Shown: positions 1 to 7,813 of the stretch, piece by piece
How positions within the stretch are numbered: position 1 is the stretch's first letter
How the letters are laid out: each line of letters starts with the position of its first letter
From: an uncultured Clostridia bacterium
GTDB taxonomy: Bacteria > Bacillota > Clostridia > UBA1381 > UMGS1253
DNA length: 17,727 bases
Assembly (NCBI GenBank): GCA_934456295.1
Contig: CAKSHB010000029.1
Location: 1 to 17,727 of the forward strand
Direction of reading: 5' to 3'
The notes under the pieces: generated by a model
What the model was told of the DNA's origin: nothing
Databases searched by the model: none
Seen by the model: the letters and a program-made list of their open reading frames with translations, nothing else
Made by a program: the position numbers and the translations under genes

Positions 1-1
1 T

Positions 2-1342
2 AAGCTCAGACTGGAATTTGACAAAGAAGTAAAAGAAAGACGCGGCGAGATTTCGCGCCAGGAGAGAAGAATTCAGCAGAAAGAAGAAACACTGGATAAG
101 AAGAATGACGCTGTTGAGGCAAAAGAGGAAAAGCTTACAAAAAAGCTGAAAGACCTTGACCGGAGAGAAGAGGAAATCGAAAAGCTTAAAGAGGAAGAAA
201 TTGCAACTCTTGAAAAGCTGTCGGGACTTACGGCAGATGAGGCAAAACAGATTCTTCTGAAGGATTTGGAGGGACAAATCCGCCATGAGGCCGCAATAAT
301 GATCAAAGACGTTGAGCAGCAGGCTAAAGATGAGGCGGAAAAGAGAGCCAAAAATATTGTGTCGCTTGCAATACAGAAGGTTGCTGCCGACCATGTTGCC
401 GAAACGACCGTTTCTGTTGTTCCGCTGCCTAATGATGAAATGAAGGGCAGAATTATCGGACGTGAGGGAAGAAATATCCGCACGCTTGAAACGCTGACAG
501 GCATTGATTTGATTATAGACGATACACCCGAGGCGGTTATCGTATCGGGATTTGACCCGATAAGACGCGAAATTGCAAGAATAGCGCTTGAAAAGCTAAT
601 TGTGGACGGGCGTATCCATCCGGCGCGCATCGAGGAAACCGTTGAAAAGGCTCGTCGTGAGGTTGAGAACGATATCAAGCAGGAGGGCGAACGTGCCACA
701 TTTGAGACGGGCGTACACGGACTCCATCCGGAAATTATAAAACTGCTGGGCAGATTGAAATTCAGAACAAGCTATGGTCAGAACGTATTAAAACATTCGA
801 TAGAGGTGTCGCATCTTGCGGGTGTAATGGCGGGAGAACTCGGCGTTGATATTGCTTTGGCAAAGAGAGCCGGTCTTTTGCATGACCTTGGCAAATCAGT
901 TGACCACGAGATTGAAGGCTCACATGTTACAATAGGTGCAGACCTTGCAAAGAAATACAAAGAGAACAACGACGTTGTGCATGCAATTATGGCGCACCAT
1001 GGCGATGTTGAGGCACAGACGGTAATTGCGGCGATTGTGCAGGCATGTGACGCGATATCGGCGGCAAGACCGGGCGCAAGACGTGAAAATCTCGAAACGT
1101 ACATCAAACGTCTTGAAAAGCTTGAAGAGATTGCAAACTCGTTTGACGGCGTTGAGAAATCATTTGCTATACAGGCAGGCCGTGAGATAAGAATCATGGT
1201 TAAGCCAGAAGATGTAAATGATGAGGGCGTTGTATTGATGGCGCGCGAGATTGTAAAGCGTATTGAAGACGAGATGGAATATCCCGGACAGATAAAAATT
1301 AATGTAATCCGCGAAATGCGCGCAATTGATTATGCGAAGTAA
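2..1342 (+). CDS. rny: Ribonuclease Y (RNase Y), 5' end outside window
   Basis: RNase Y is the membrane-anchored endoribonuclease that starts mRNA decay in many Firmicutes. The reading frame is open from base 2, so the N-terminus, expected to hold the membrane anchor, lies outside; 446 residues are visible against about 520 in the family. In order it shows a highly charged Lys/Glu coiled coil (to about base 350), a KH RNA-binding domain with the GRIIGREGRN loop (about 444-475), and an HD phosphohydrolase domain with HSIEVSHLAG, the His-Asp pair of LLHDLGK (codons 881-886) and AIMAHHGD. It ends in the typical MRAIDYAK tail. ymdB follows after 202 nt, the same neighbour as in Bacillus. Family assignment is secure; only the missing N-terminus is uncertain. 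Confidence 0.97.
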   Translation, partial: KLRLEFDKEVKERRGEISRQERRIQQKEETLDKKNDAVEAKEEKLTKKLKDLDRREEEIEKLKEEEIATLEKLSGLTADEAKQILLKDLEGQIRHEAAIMIKDVEQQAKDEAEKRAKNIVSLAIQKVAADHVAETTVSVVPLPNDEMKGRIIGREGRNIRTLETLTGIDLIIDDTPEAVIVSGFDPIRREIARIALEKLIVDGRIHPARIEETVEKARREVENDIKQEGERATFETGVHGLHPEIIKLLGRLKFRTSYGQNVLKHSIEVSHLAGVMAGELGVDIALAKRAGLLHDLGKSVDHEIEGSHVTIGADLAKKYKENNDVVHAIMAHHGDVEAQTVIAAIVQACDAISAARPGARRENLETYIKRLEKLEEIANSFDGVEKSFAIQAGREIRIMVKPEDVNDEGVVLMAREIVKRIEDEMEYPGQIKINVIREMRAIDYAK

Positions 1343-1429
1343 TGGCAAAAGACAATTGAATTGCGGTATAAGAAAGATGCATTAATAAGCGGGCAGAGAA
1401 ATGATATTGCCGTAAAAAATGATTATGAG

Positions 1430-1454
1430 GCCTTGCGGTCGTTGGCCGCAAGGC
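1430..1454 (+). other. Perfect 9-bp hairpin between rny and ymdB
   Basis: GCCTTGCGG (1430-1438) and CCGCAAGGC (1446-1454) are exact reverse complements around a 7-nt loop. The bases that follow (TATAATTATA) are not a U-run, so this is not a normal intrinsic terminator. It could be an mRNA processing or stabilising hairpin, or a weak terminator. The rest of 1343-1544 shows no gene or clear promoter, so ymdB may be read through from rny. Confidence 0.6.
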
Positions 1455-1544
1455 TATAATTATATATGAAACGCGGTTGCGGCGCTTTGTGTCGGGACGG
1501 GGAAATATCGGTAAAAATAAAAGAAAAGGCGGTAGCTTAAATAT

Positions 1545-2324
1545 ATGAGAATTTTGTTTGTCGGAGATATATTCGGAGAATGCGGCAGAGGCATTTTTTT
1601 GAGTTCGCTGCCCGAATTGCGGCTTCAGCGCGATATCGATATGGTTGTAGTAAACGGCGAAAATTCGGCACACGGACGCGGAATTACAACGAGCATAAGC
1701 GATGCTTTTTTTGATGCCGGAGTTGATGTAATCACTATGGGAAACCATGTTTGGAATAACAGGGATATATATGATATTCTTGCGGCAAACAGACGTGTGC
1801 TGCGCCCTGCGAACCTCCCTGCGTCAAATCCGGGCAGCGGAAGTGTTGCGGTTGACATGGGAGAAACGAGAGTAGGTGTGATAAACCTTCTCGGACAGAT
1901 ATACCTTGACGCATGCGACTGTCCGTTTGAGGCGGCAAAACGTGAGGTTGAAAAGCTGAAAAAGCAGGAGTGCAAAATTATAATTGTCGATATACATGCA
2001 GAAGCAACAAGTGAAAAGGCTGCAATGGGGTGGATGCTTGACGGAAAAGTGAGCGCCGTACTCGGCACACATACGCATATCCAGACGGCTGACGAGAGAA
2101 TACTCCCCAAGGGGACGGGATATATAACCGATGTCGGAATGACGGGCGCGTATAATTCCGTGCTCGGAATGGATAAATCTGCGATAGTTGAGCGTTTTGT
2201 AACAAAGCTTCCGCAAAATTTTCAGGTTGCAGACGGAAAGGCGCAGTTTAACGGAGTGATTATGGATATTGATAATGCCGGCGGAAAATGTGAAAAGATA
2301 GAAAGAGTGTTTTTTACGGACTGA
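1545..2324 (+). CDS. ymdB: YmdB-family metallophosphoesterase
   Basis: YmdB is a calcineurin-like metal-dependent phosphoesterase. The Bacillus member hydrolyses 2',3'-cyclic nucleotide monophosphates and affects biofilm and sporulation programmes. The 259-residue protein has the expected length and every metal-site motif: GDIFG (D8), NGEN (E39), GNHVW (N67, H68), DIHAEATSEK (H151) and GTHTHIQTAD (H176, H178). The ATG has a purine-rich AAAAGGCGG stretch just upstream. It lies downstream of rny, and this pairing, conserved in Firmicutes, supports a joint role in RNA turnover or signalling. The thioesterase gene starts 34 nt after its stop, so the two are probably co-transcribed. The family is clear; the in vivo substrate is not shown by sequence. 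Confidence 0.95.
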   Translation: MRILFVGDIFGECGRGIFLSSLPELRLQRDIDMVVVNGENSAHGRGITTSISDAFFDAGVDVITMGNHVWNNRDIYDILAANRRVLRPANLPASNPGSGSVAVDMGETRVGVINLLGQIYLDACDCPFEAAKREVEKLKKQECKIIIVDIHAEATSEKAAMGWMLDGKVSAVLGTHTHIQTADERILPKGTGYITDVGMTGAYNSVLGMDKSAIVERFVTKLPQNFQVADGKAQFNGVIMDIDNAGGKCEKIERVFFTD

Positions 2325-2358
2325 AAGTATAAACTGTTTTATGCTGCGAGGTGGGAAA

Positions 2359-3099
2359 ATGGCTGAAAACAAATATTTTGAAGATGAAAATAAGTACTTT
2401 GAGAAGGAATACACTGTCAGATACAGCGAAATTACTCCTAAGGCGGAGGCATCGCTTTCGTCAGTGATGGCATATTTTCAGGACACATCTATGTTTCACT
2501 CGGACAGCGTGGGGCAGGGAATAGGAAATCTTATGCAGCGCCATACCGCATGGCTTCTGGCAAGCTGGCACATAAAAATCGACAGATATCCGCGCTATGC
2601 TGAAAAAATCCGTGTGCGCACATGGGCAACAAAGTTTGCAAGCGTGTATGGCTACCGCGATTTTGAAATTGTTGATGAAAAAGGGCAGCGCCTGGCATGC
2701 GCAAGTTCCGCATGGATTTTATATAACTCGGAGGAGAAGAAAATGAAGCGTGTCACACAGGAAATCGCCGATACCTATAAACCGCAGGAAAAGTTTGTGT
2801 TTGAAGGCGAGGAGGCGCGGCTTCGTGTGCCGAAGGAGTACACAGATATATCAAAACGCACCGTGCGCCGACGTGATATCGACACAAACAGCCATATGAA
2901 CAATATATATTATGTCGATTTTGCACTTGAGGCGCTGCCTGCGGATTTTGAAATCAAGGAATTGCGTGTAATCTATAAAAAGGCCGCTGTTCTCAGCGAT
3001 GAGGTAAATATCGGAATAACGCGGGAGGGTGAAAATTCTTATACATGCGTACTGCATGACGGAAACGGCAGTGTGTATACTGTTTTAAAGTTTAATTAA
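2359..3099 (+). CDS. Acyl-ACP thioesterase, FatA-like double hotdog
   Basis: This family (acyl-ACP thioesterase, PF01643 type) releases free fatty acids from acyl-ACP in the cytosol. The 246-residue protein has a first hotdog half (about 17-145) with FQDTSMFHSDSVGQG and WLLASWHIKIDRYPRYAEKI. The second half carries DIDTNSHMNNIYYVDF, holding the Asp175, Asn177 and His179 of the catalytic D-x-N-x-H signature. I chose ATG 2359 because GAGG at 2348-2351 sits 7 nt upstream; ATG 2341 in the same frame has no good ribosome site. The N-terminus carries an imperfect tandem copy, NKYFEDE then NKYFEKE. It lies in the rny-ymdB group and is followed by a GNAT gene after 27 nt. Acyl chain preference cannot be read from sequence. 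Confidence 0.88.
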   Translation: MAENKYFEDENKYFEKEYTVRYSEITPKAEASLSSVMAYFQDTSMFHSDSVGQGIGNLMQRHTAWLLASWHIKIDRYPRYAEKIRVRTWATKFASVYGYRDFEIVDEKGQRLACASSAWILYNSEEKKMKRVTQEIADTYKPQEKFVFEGEEARLRVPKEYTDISKRTVRRRDIDTNSHMNNIYYVDFALEALPADFEIKELRVIYKKAAVLSDEVNIGITREGENSYTCVLHDGNGSVYTVLKFN

Positions 3100-3126
3100 A
3101 ACGTATAGAGGGGGAGCTGCGGTATA

Positions 3127-3738
3127 ATGTCCGAAATTATAATAAAAATTGCTGAACCGAGTGACGCGGAGGAACTTGTGAAAATTTATGAGCCGTATGT
3201 ATTAAATACGGCAGTGACGTTTGAGTATGATGTGCCGGCCGCTGATGAGTTTCGCGAAAGAATAGAGCATACCCTTAAAAAGTATCCGTATCTGAAGGCT
3301 GTGCGCGGAGGGGAGATTGTCGGCTATGCATATGCCGGAGCTTTCAAGGGACGTGCCGCATATGATTGGGCAGTTGAAACGTCAATATATGTAAAGGACG
3401 GCGAGAAACGGTCGGGAATAGGCAGAAAGCTGTATACGGCGTTGGAAAATATACTTCGCGTGCAGAATATTCTGAACGTAAATGCGTGCATCGCATATCC
3501 GTCAGAGAAAGACGGACATCTGACAAAAGACAGTGTGTATTTCCATGAAAAAATGAACTACAAATTTGTCGGAGAGTTTCATATGTGCGGTTTTAAGTTC
3601 GGAACATGGTATGATATGGTATGGATGGAAAAACACATAGGTATACACAGCGCAGTGCCTTCAAAGGTTAGACCTTTCTGCGAAATCAGAGAGGAGGCAT
3701 TCGGCATTTTGAAGAAAGGGCGCTGCAAAAACAATTGA
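3127..3738 (+). CDS. GNAT acetyltransferase, phosphinothricin-acetyltransferase-like
   Basis: This is a Gcn5-related N-acetyltransferase that uses acetyl-CoA to acetylate an amine, most similar in layout to the PAT/MnaT/YncA group. Visible landmarks are IKIAEPSDAEELVKIYEPYV at the N-terminus, VGYAYAGAFKGRAAYDWAVETSIYV with Glu84 at the usual catalytic position, the acetyl-CoA loop KRSGIGRKLY (95-103) and the SVYFHEKMNYKFVGEF segment. The protein is 203 residues; the last 30 or so extend past the usual domain end and I do not recognise them. GAGGGGGAG at 3108-3116 provides a ribosome site. Related proteins act on phosphinothricin, methionine sulfone or other amines, so the substrate is open and a resistance role should not be assumed. 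It is the last gene of the first group, ahead of a terminator. Confidence 0.87.
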   Translation: MSEIIIKIAEPSDAEELVKIYEPYVLNTAVTFEYDVPAADEFRERIEHTLKKYPYLKAVRGGEIVGYAYAGAFKGRAAYDWAVETSIYVKDGEKRSGIGRKLYTALENILRVQNILNVNACIAYPSEKDGHLTKDSVYFHEKMNYKFVGEFHMCGFKFGTWYDMVWMEKHIGIHSAVPSKVRPFCEIREEAFGILKKGRCKNN

Positions 3739-3750
3739 TATCCAAAAAAT

Positions 3751-3786
3751 TAAAAGGGGCATATCATAAACGATTGCTCTTTTTTG
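3751..3786 (+). terminator. Probable intrinsic terminator after GNAT gene
   Basis: An A-rich arm with AAAAGGGGCA pairs with TGCTCTTTT, allowing one bulged G and one G-U pair. The right arm runs into a T tract ending at 3785. It separates the rny-side genes from the promoter that follows. Confidence 0.65.
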
Positions 3787-3799
3787 TTTATATAAACTA

Positions 3800-3828
3800 T
3801 TGTATAAAAAAATAATATATGGTAAAAT
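3800..3828 (+). promoter_or_regulatory. Sigma-A-type promoter for the membrane protein-nnr-alr group
   Basis: TTGTAT (3800-3805), a 17-nt spacer and TAAAAT (3823-3828) lie just after a terminator and about 30 nt ahead of the next start codon. The -10 matches 5 of 6 and the -35 matches 4 of 6 consensus bases. Confidence 0.6.
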
Positions 3829-3858
3829 AAAAGAAAATATATCGTCGGGGGAACCTAT

Positions 3859-4398
3859 ATGGATACATTTATAGAGTACATGGTAAAAAAGAAAAAAACG
3901 GGCAAAGATATAGCAAAAATTTTTGCTGCAATTGCAGGTGCGGCCGTACTAAGCGCTGCCATAGGCTTTCTTGTCACGATTACGCCGTCTGTGATTTTTG
4001 CGGTGTGGTTTGCGCTGCTTGCGGCAATGTGGTACGGTGTATATGTTATAATTTCAAGACAGAATATAGAGTATGAATATACCTTTACGAACGGCGAACT
4101 TGATATTGACGCGGTATATTCAAAGCGCAGACGCGTGCATGTGCTTACGGTGCGCGTGCGTGATTTTTCCTTCTGCGCACCTGCGTATGACAGCCGATAT
4201 GAGAGCCGGCGCCTTGATGTGAGCGGTGTAAAGCACAACTACGCGCTTGCGGGCGACGCGTCGGGAGAAAATGTGTATTTTGCCGATTTTCTCATGAACG
4301 GAGATAAGATGAGGCTGGATTTTGAGCCGTCGAGGAATATGATTGAGGCGATAAAGCAGTTTAATATGAGAAACGTGCATTTAAAAGATGAGGCGTAA
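3859..4398 (+). CDS. Small membrane protein, possible DUF6106 family
   Basis: The product is unknown. The 179-residue protein begins with MDTFIEYMVKKKKTGKD, then has two hydrophobic segments (about 20-40 and 43-66) joined by a short turn, and a soluble C-terminal part of about 110 residues rich in beta-strand-like sequence. The basic N-terminus and the RQNIEYEYTFTNGELDID junction resemble a family of short clostridial membrane proteins that I recall as DUF6106; that name is from memory and not secure. The topology suggests a hairpin of two helices with both ends in the cytoplasm. ATG 3859 follows GGGGGAA at 3847-3853. nnr starts 66 nt after the stop, so the two are likely one transcript, but no functional link is evident. 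Confidence 0.82.
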   Translation: MDTFIEYMVKKKKTGKDIAKIFAAIAGAAVLSAAIGFLVTITPSVIFAVWFALLAAMWYGVYVIISRQNIEYEYTFTNGELDIDAVYSKRRRVHVLTVRVRDFSFCAPAYDSRYESRRLDVSGVKHNYALAGDASGENVYFADFLMNGDKMRLDFEPSRNMIEAIKQFNMRNVHLKDEA

Positions 4399-4464
4399 TC
4401 GCAGCGGCGGCGTTTCAAAATGGTGGTTCGGCATATTGTTTTTAAGTACGGAGAGGTGAACGGT

Positions 4465-5985
4465 GTGAAAATATACAGCGCGGAGCAAATGAAAAAAACG
4501 GATTCGGCAGCGATAAACGAATATGGAATAGATGGCATTATGCTGATGGAAAATGCCGCAAACGCTGTGACGGAGGAGATAGTTTCGGGCGATTTATACG
4601 GGCGCGGAAATGTGTTGGCGCTTTGCGGTCATGGAAACAATGGCGGTGACGGATTTGCGGTTGCACGTAGGCTCACATCATATTTTGAATGTGTAAAAAC
4701 GGCGTTTTTCGATGAACACAGCCGCTTTACGGACGACTGCAAAAAAAACTTTGAAATCGCATCAAAGCTTGGAATTGAGAATATAGACAACATTTCTGAC
4801 ATGGAAAGATATGCGCAGAAGTGCGATGTGGTTGTTGACGCATTGTACGGATTTGGATTCAGAGGGGCTTTGAATGAGCGCGATAGGGAAATTGTGCGTA
4901 TTTTGAATAATTCGGGCGCGTATATTGTTGCGGTTGATATACCGAGCGGAGTGAGCGCCGACAGCGGAGAATGTGAATTTGCGCTGAAGGCTGACAAAAC
5001 GGTTACATTTACGGGTTATAAGCCGGCGCAGCTGATGTTTCCGTCGGCAAACTTTTGCGGCACGGTATGTGTGCGCGATATAGGCATACCGCCGGCTGCT
5101 GCGGGCGAATATCTCGGGGAAACGATATGTAAATCAAAGGTTGCCTCTCTTCTTCCGAAAAGGGAAAGAATTTTTCATAAAGGGAGCTGCGGCAGAGTTT
5201 TTATAATCGGCGGAAGCCGCGGTATGAGCGGAGCTGTATGCATGAGTGCTTCGGCTGCAATGAAAAGCGGAGCCGGACTTGTGACGGCGGCTGTTCCGAA
5301 GGGGATAAATGCCGTGTTTGAGCAGAAAGTGACAGAGGCGATGAGCATAGCTTTTGATGAGGCAGAGGATGGCACATTTGATGAAAAATGTGTCTGCGAT
5401 GTTGTGCGGGCAGCGTCAAAAGCGGATACGGTGATTATAGGTCCGGGCATGGGACGCAGTGAAAGCTGCTTTTCCATGCTGAACGAATGTCTGAGAAGAT
5501 GTGAGAACAAGGTTGTTATAGATGCGGATGCACTGTTTGCTCTGGCTGCGGATAAAAGTATACTGAACGGCACAAAAGCACAGGTTATAATAACTCCGCA
5601 TCATGCGGAAATGGGACGGCTTATCGGCAAAGATGCCGCATGGGTCGAACGGAATGCGATTTTTTGTGCGGCAGAATTTTCAAAAGAGTATAATGTAACG
5701 GTTGTGCTGAAGGGTGCATATACTGTTGTAGCGGACGGCGGATATGTTTATGTTAACAATAATGCCGGAAATGCGGGCATGGCAACAGGCGGAAGCGGCG
5801 ATGTGCTCAGCGGTGTCACGGGAGCGCTTTCATGCCGCATGCGGACGGCGGACGCGGCTGTATGTGCGGTGTACTTGCATGCGCTTGCCGGAGATGAGGC
5901 AAAAAAACATTTCGGCATGACGGCGATGACGGCACAGGATATAATAAATTCGCTCCACAGCGCTTTTTTGGAGTTTTTGCCGTAG
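4465..5985 (+). CDS. nnr: Bifunctional NAD(P)H-hydrate epimerase and ADP-dependent dehydratase
   Basis: Nnr repairs hydrated NADH and NADPH (NADHX/NADPHX), which form through side reactions or heat. The N-terminal YjeF_N half (about 1-215) interconverts the R and S forms; it shows NNGGDGFAVAR (58-68), VVDALYGFGFRG with Asp125 and VDIPSGV (157-163). The C-terminal ribokinase-like half dehydrates the S form using ADP; it shows GGSRGMSGA (249-257), IIGPGMGRS, VIDADAL, ITPHHAEMGRL and GNAGMATGGSGDVLSG (435-450) with the catalytic GSGD. I chose GTG 4465 because GGAGAGG at 4450-4456 lies 8 nt upstream and the product begins MKIYSAEQMKKTD as the family does; ATG 4420 would add an unusual 15 residues. 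It makes 506 residues, the normal fused length. alr follows, a common arrangement in Firmicutes. Confidence 0.96.
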   Translation: MKIYSAEQMKKTDSAAINEYGIDGIMLMENAANAVTEEIVSGDLYGRGNVLALCGHGNNGGDGFAVARRLTSYFECVKTAFFDEHSRFTDDCKKNFEIASKLGIENIDNISDMERYAQKCDVVVDALYGFGFRGALNERDREIVRILNNSGAYIVAVDIPSGVSADSGECEFALKADKTVTFTGYKPAQLMFPSANFCGTVCVRDIGIPPAAAGEYLGETICKSKVASLLPKRERIFHKGSCGRVFIIGGSRGMSGAVCMSASAAMKSGAGLVTAAVPKGINAVFEQKVTEAMSIAFDEAEDGTFDEKCVCDVVRAASKADTVIIGPGMGRSESCFSMLNECLRRCENKVVIDADALFALAADKSILNGTKAQVIITPHHAEMGRLIGKDAAWVERNAIFCAAEFSKEYNVTVVLKGAYTVVADGGYVYVNNNAGNAGMATGGSGDVLSGVTGALSCRMRTADAAVCAVYLHALAGDEAKKHFGMTAMTAQDIINSLHSAFLEFLP

Positions 5986-6061
5986 AGGTTAGTTTTTTGC
6001 GCTAAACAGGCAAAATGTATAAGATAAAAAAGGTATAAATTATAACAAAAGAGGTAATATA

Positions 6062-7237
6062 ATGGACAGCTATACACAGCGTGCGTGGGCGCAGGTGAGT
6101 CTTGACGCTATTGCGCAGAATTTGAAGAATATACGCAGCATGACGAGCAAAAATGCGAAAATTATGGCGGTTGTAAAAGCGGACGCATACGGACACGGTT
6201 TTTTGCAGGTGGCAAAAACTCTTCTGGAAAACGGCGCTGACGCATTTGCCGTTGCAATGCTTGATGAGGCAAAACAGCTCAGAAGCCGCGGCATTGATGT
6301 GCCGATACTGATTTTGGGGAACACAAACAGGGATTTGTGTGAGGATTTGATTGATTATGACGTTATGCCGTCGGTGTTTTCGTATGATATGGCGAAAGCG
6401 ATGTCGGATATGGCGGTAAAAAAAGGCATGGACGCAAAAATCCATATCAAGCTTGATACGGGAATGAGCCGCATAGGTTTTTTATGCGATGATAAAAATG
6501 CGCCGGAAACGATTGCGCAGATTAAGAAAATTGCGGCTTTGCCGAATATAGAAATAGACGGAATATTTACCCATTTTTCATGCGCTGATGAAGACGAGCG
6601 CGAATATACCGATATGCAGTTTGAGCGGTTTATGCGTATATGCGACACACTCAGGCGCGATGGCATAAATATAGGGAAAAGGCATGTGTGCAACAGCGCC
6701 GCGCTTGTTTTATATAAGCATATGCATCTTGACATGGTGCGCCCGGGCGTTATTTTATACGGACTTCACCCGTCAAAGCTGACGGAGGGGAAAATTGAGC
6801 TGGAAAGCGCAATGAGCCTTAAAGCAAGGGTAACGCTTGTGAAAAAAATTGATGAAACAATCGGCGTAAGTTACGGAAAAGAGTATGTCACACACGGGCA
6901 TACCGTGATTGCGACGGTGCCTGTAGGATATGCCGACGGGTATTCGAGGCTTCTTGCAGGAAAAGCCGGAATGCTTTATAAAGGACAAATTCTTCCCGTT
7001 ATCGGAAGAATTTGTATGGACCAATGTATGATTGACGCAACAAATGCAGATAATATAAAAGTAGATGATGTTGTGACAATTATGGGCGAGGATGGAGGAA
7101 AATGCATAAGCGCCTCGGAACTTGCATCATACATGGGGACAATAAACTATGAAATCGTATGTCTTATAGGAAAACGCATACCGAGAATTTATACGTCGGG
7201 CAAAAATGTTGTGCGTGCGCTGAACAGTCTTGTGTAG
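6062..7237 (+). CDS. alr: Alanine racemase
   Basis: Alr converts L-alanine to D-alanine for peptidoglycan, using pyridoxal phosphate. The 391-residue protein has the PLP lysine in VVKADAYGHG (Lys39), the barrel motifs LDTGMSRIGF and GIFTHFSCAD, the conserved VRPGVILYG, the second-base tyrosine in GVSYGKEY (Tyr271) and the C-terminal GRICMDQCMID. Length and motif order are normal. ATG 6062 follows AAGAGGT at 6049-6055. The gap from nnr is 76 nt with no convincing terminator, so it probably belongs to the same operon. Downstream lies mazEF, matching the alr-ndoAI-ndoA order of B. subtilis. Confidence 0.97.
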   Translation: MDSYTQRAWAQVSLDAIAQNLKNIRSMTSKNAKIMAVVKADAYGHGFLQVAKTLLENGADAFAVAMLDEAKQLRSRGIDVPILILGNTNRDLCEDLIDYDVMPSVFSYDMAKAMSDMAVKKGMDAKIHIKLDTGMSRIGFLCDDKNAPETIAQIKKIAALPNIEIDGIFTHFSCADEDEREYTDMQFERFMRICDTLRRDGINIGKRHVCNSAALVLYKHMHLDMVRPGVILYGLHPSKLTEGKIELESAMSLKARVTLVKKIDETIGVSYGKEYVTHGHTVIATVPVGYADGYSRLLAGKAGMLYKGQILPVIGRICMDQCMIDATNADNIKVDDVVTIMGEDGGKCISASELASYMGTINYEIVCLIGKRIPRIYTSGKNVVRALNSLV

Positions 7238-7275
7238 GGGTTTTAAAAATTTGACTTATATTACACAAACTTCCA

Positions 7276-7304
7276 TTGACTAATATATAATTGTGATATA
7301 TAAT
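7276..7304 (+). promoter_or_regulatory. Strong sigma-A promoter for mazEF
   Basis: TTGACT (7276-7281), exactly 17 nt, then the perfect -10 TATAAT (7299-7304). Transcription would begin near 7311, giving a leader of about 220 nt before mazE. This suggests mazEF has its own promoter separate from alr. Confidence 0.8.
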
Positions 7305-7325
7305 TTGTATATATCGGTGATATAT
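7293..7325 (+). promoter_or_regulatory. Candidate operator over the mazEF -10 box
   Basis: GATATATA (7295-7302) and TATATATC (7308-7315) form an exact inverted repeat around 5 nt and cover the -10 element. GTGATATAT also occurs twice, at 7293-7301 and 7317-7325, 24 bp apart. Ribbon-helix-helix antitoxins commonly bind repeats of this kind to repress their own promoter, so MazE or MazEF binding here is a reasonable inference, unproven. Confidence 0.45.
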
Positions 7326-7382
7326 TTAACTGTTGAGGTTTGTACGGGTTAACCGCAAAAAGGGTATCGGCGGTTGGCAGCG

Positions 7383-7410
7383 GTCGGCATTGGTATTGTT
7401 TGATGCCGAT
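7383..7410 (+). other. Hairpin in the mazEF leader
   Basis: GTCGGCAT (7383-7390) pairs with ATGCCGAT (7403-7410) across a 12-nt loop, with one G-U pair at the base. No U-run follows, so it is not a terminator. Confidence 0.45.
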
Positions 7411-7445
7411 ATCCGGTTGATATTTGAGGCAAATTGATAAAACAA

Positions 7446-7505
7446 TCGATATTTGGTTAAACCGATGGTGTCTGGTTAAATCAATTTTGGTTAAATCAAT
7501 ATCGA
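7446..7505 (+). repeat. Three 14-bp direct repeats inside an inverted repeat
   Basis: TTGGTTAAACCGAT (7453-7466), CTGGTTAAATCAAT (7472-7485) and TTGGTTAAATCAAT (7487-7500) are near-identical copies; copies 2 and 3 differ only at the first base. The set is framed by TCGATATT (7446-7453) and AATATCGA (7498-7505), exact reverse complements. The array ends about 26 nt before the mazE start codon, in a position suited to control at the DNA or mRNA level. Confidence 0.6.
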
Positions 7506-7531
7506 AGCTACAAGATTGGGGGGCGGGCACG

Positions 7532-7813
7532 GTGCCGCAGTATAAAAAAATATTAATCGCTCTTCCGCAGGAAACGCTTGAGGGGATTGACGAGTTTTCG
7601 GCAGATGACGGAGTGAGCAGAAGTGAATTTGTAAGACGGGAGCTTTGCCGGTGCGTCGGCGAAAGGCGGCGCGCTGCAATAAGGGAAAAACTGAAAAAGG
7701 GGTACGCTGAGATGGGGCACATTAATTTGTCGCTCGCTGAAATGTGTTTTGAAGCAGATAATGATACACAAATGTGCTATGAGGAAAAATTATCGGAGTG
7801 TGAAAATCAGTGA
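7532..7813 (+). CDS. mazE: MazE-type ribbon-helix-helix antitoxin (EndoAI-like)
   Basis: MazE neutralises the MazF endoribonuclease and usually represses its own operon. The 93-residue product begins VPQYKKILIALPQETLEGIDEF, a beta strand and first helix typical of the ribbon-helix-helix fold, followed by DGVSRSEFVRRELCRCV (fold about 5-43). The tail contains KGYAEMGHINLSLAEM, close in pattern to the GYxEMxxINL stretch of Bacillus EndoAI, the part that wraps around MazF. I chose GTG 7532 because a GGGGGG run (7518-7523) lies 8 nt upstream and the fold begins at once; the frame can be extended upstream to 7424, but those residues come from the repeat region and look non-coding. Its TGA overlaps the mazF GTG, which predicts translational coupling. 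Confidence 0.9.
   Translation: MPQYKKILIALPQETLEGIDEFSADDGVSRSEFVRRELCRCVGERRRAAIREKLKKGYAEMGHINLSLAEMCFEADNDTQMCYEEKLSECENQ

Noticed and set aside
73..699. Long open frame on the minus strand (208 codons)
   Set aside because: It lies wholly within rny in the opposite sense and its Ser/Phe-rich translation is the mirror of the charged coiled coil. No ribosome site or family match.
3127..3738. Phosphinothricin or other drug-resistance gene
   Set aside because: PAT-like GNAT enzymes are widespread with many substrates. The sequence alone does not support a resistance call.
5986..6061. Separate promoter for alr (TTGCGC ... TATAAG)
   Set aside because: The spacer is only 15 nt and the -35 is poor. 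Co-transcription with nnr is simpler.
7424..7531. Upstream extension of mazE
   Set aside because: The frame is open, but the residues derive from the TTGGTTAAA repeats and there is no ribosome site. GTG 7532 with the G-rich site starts directly at the fold.
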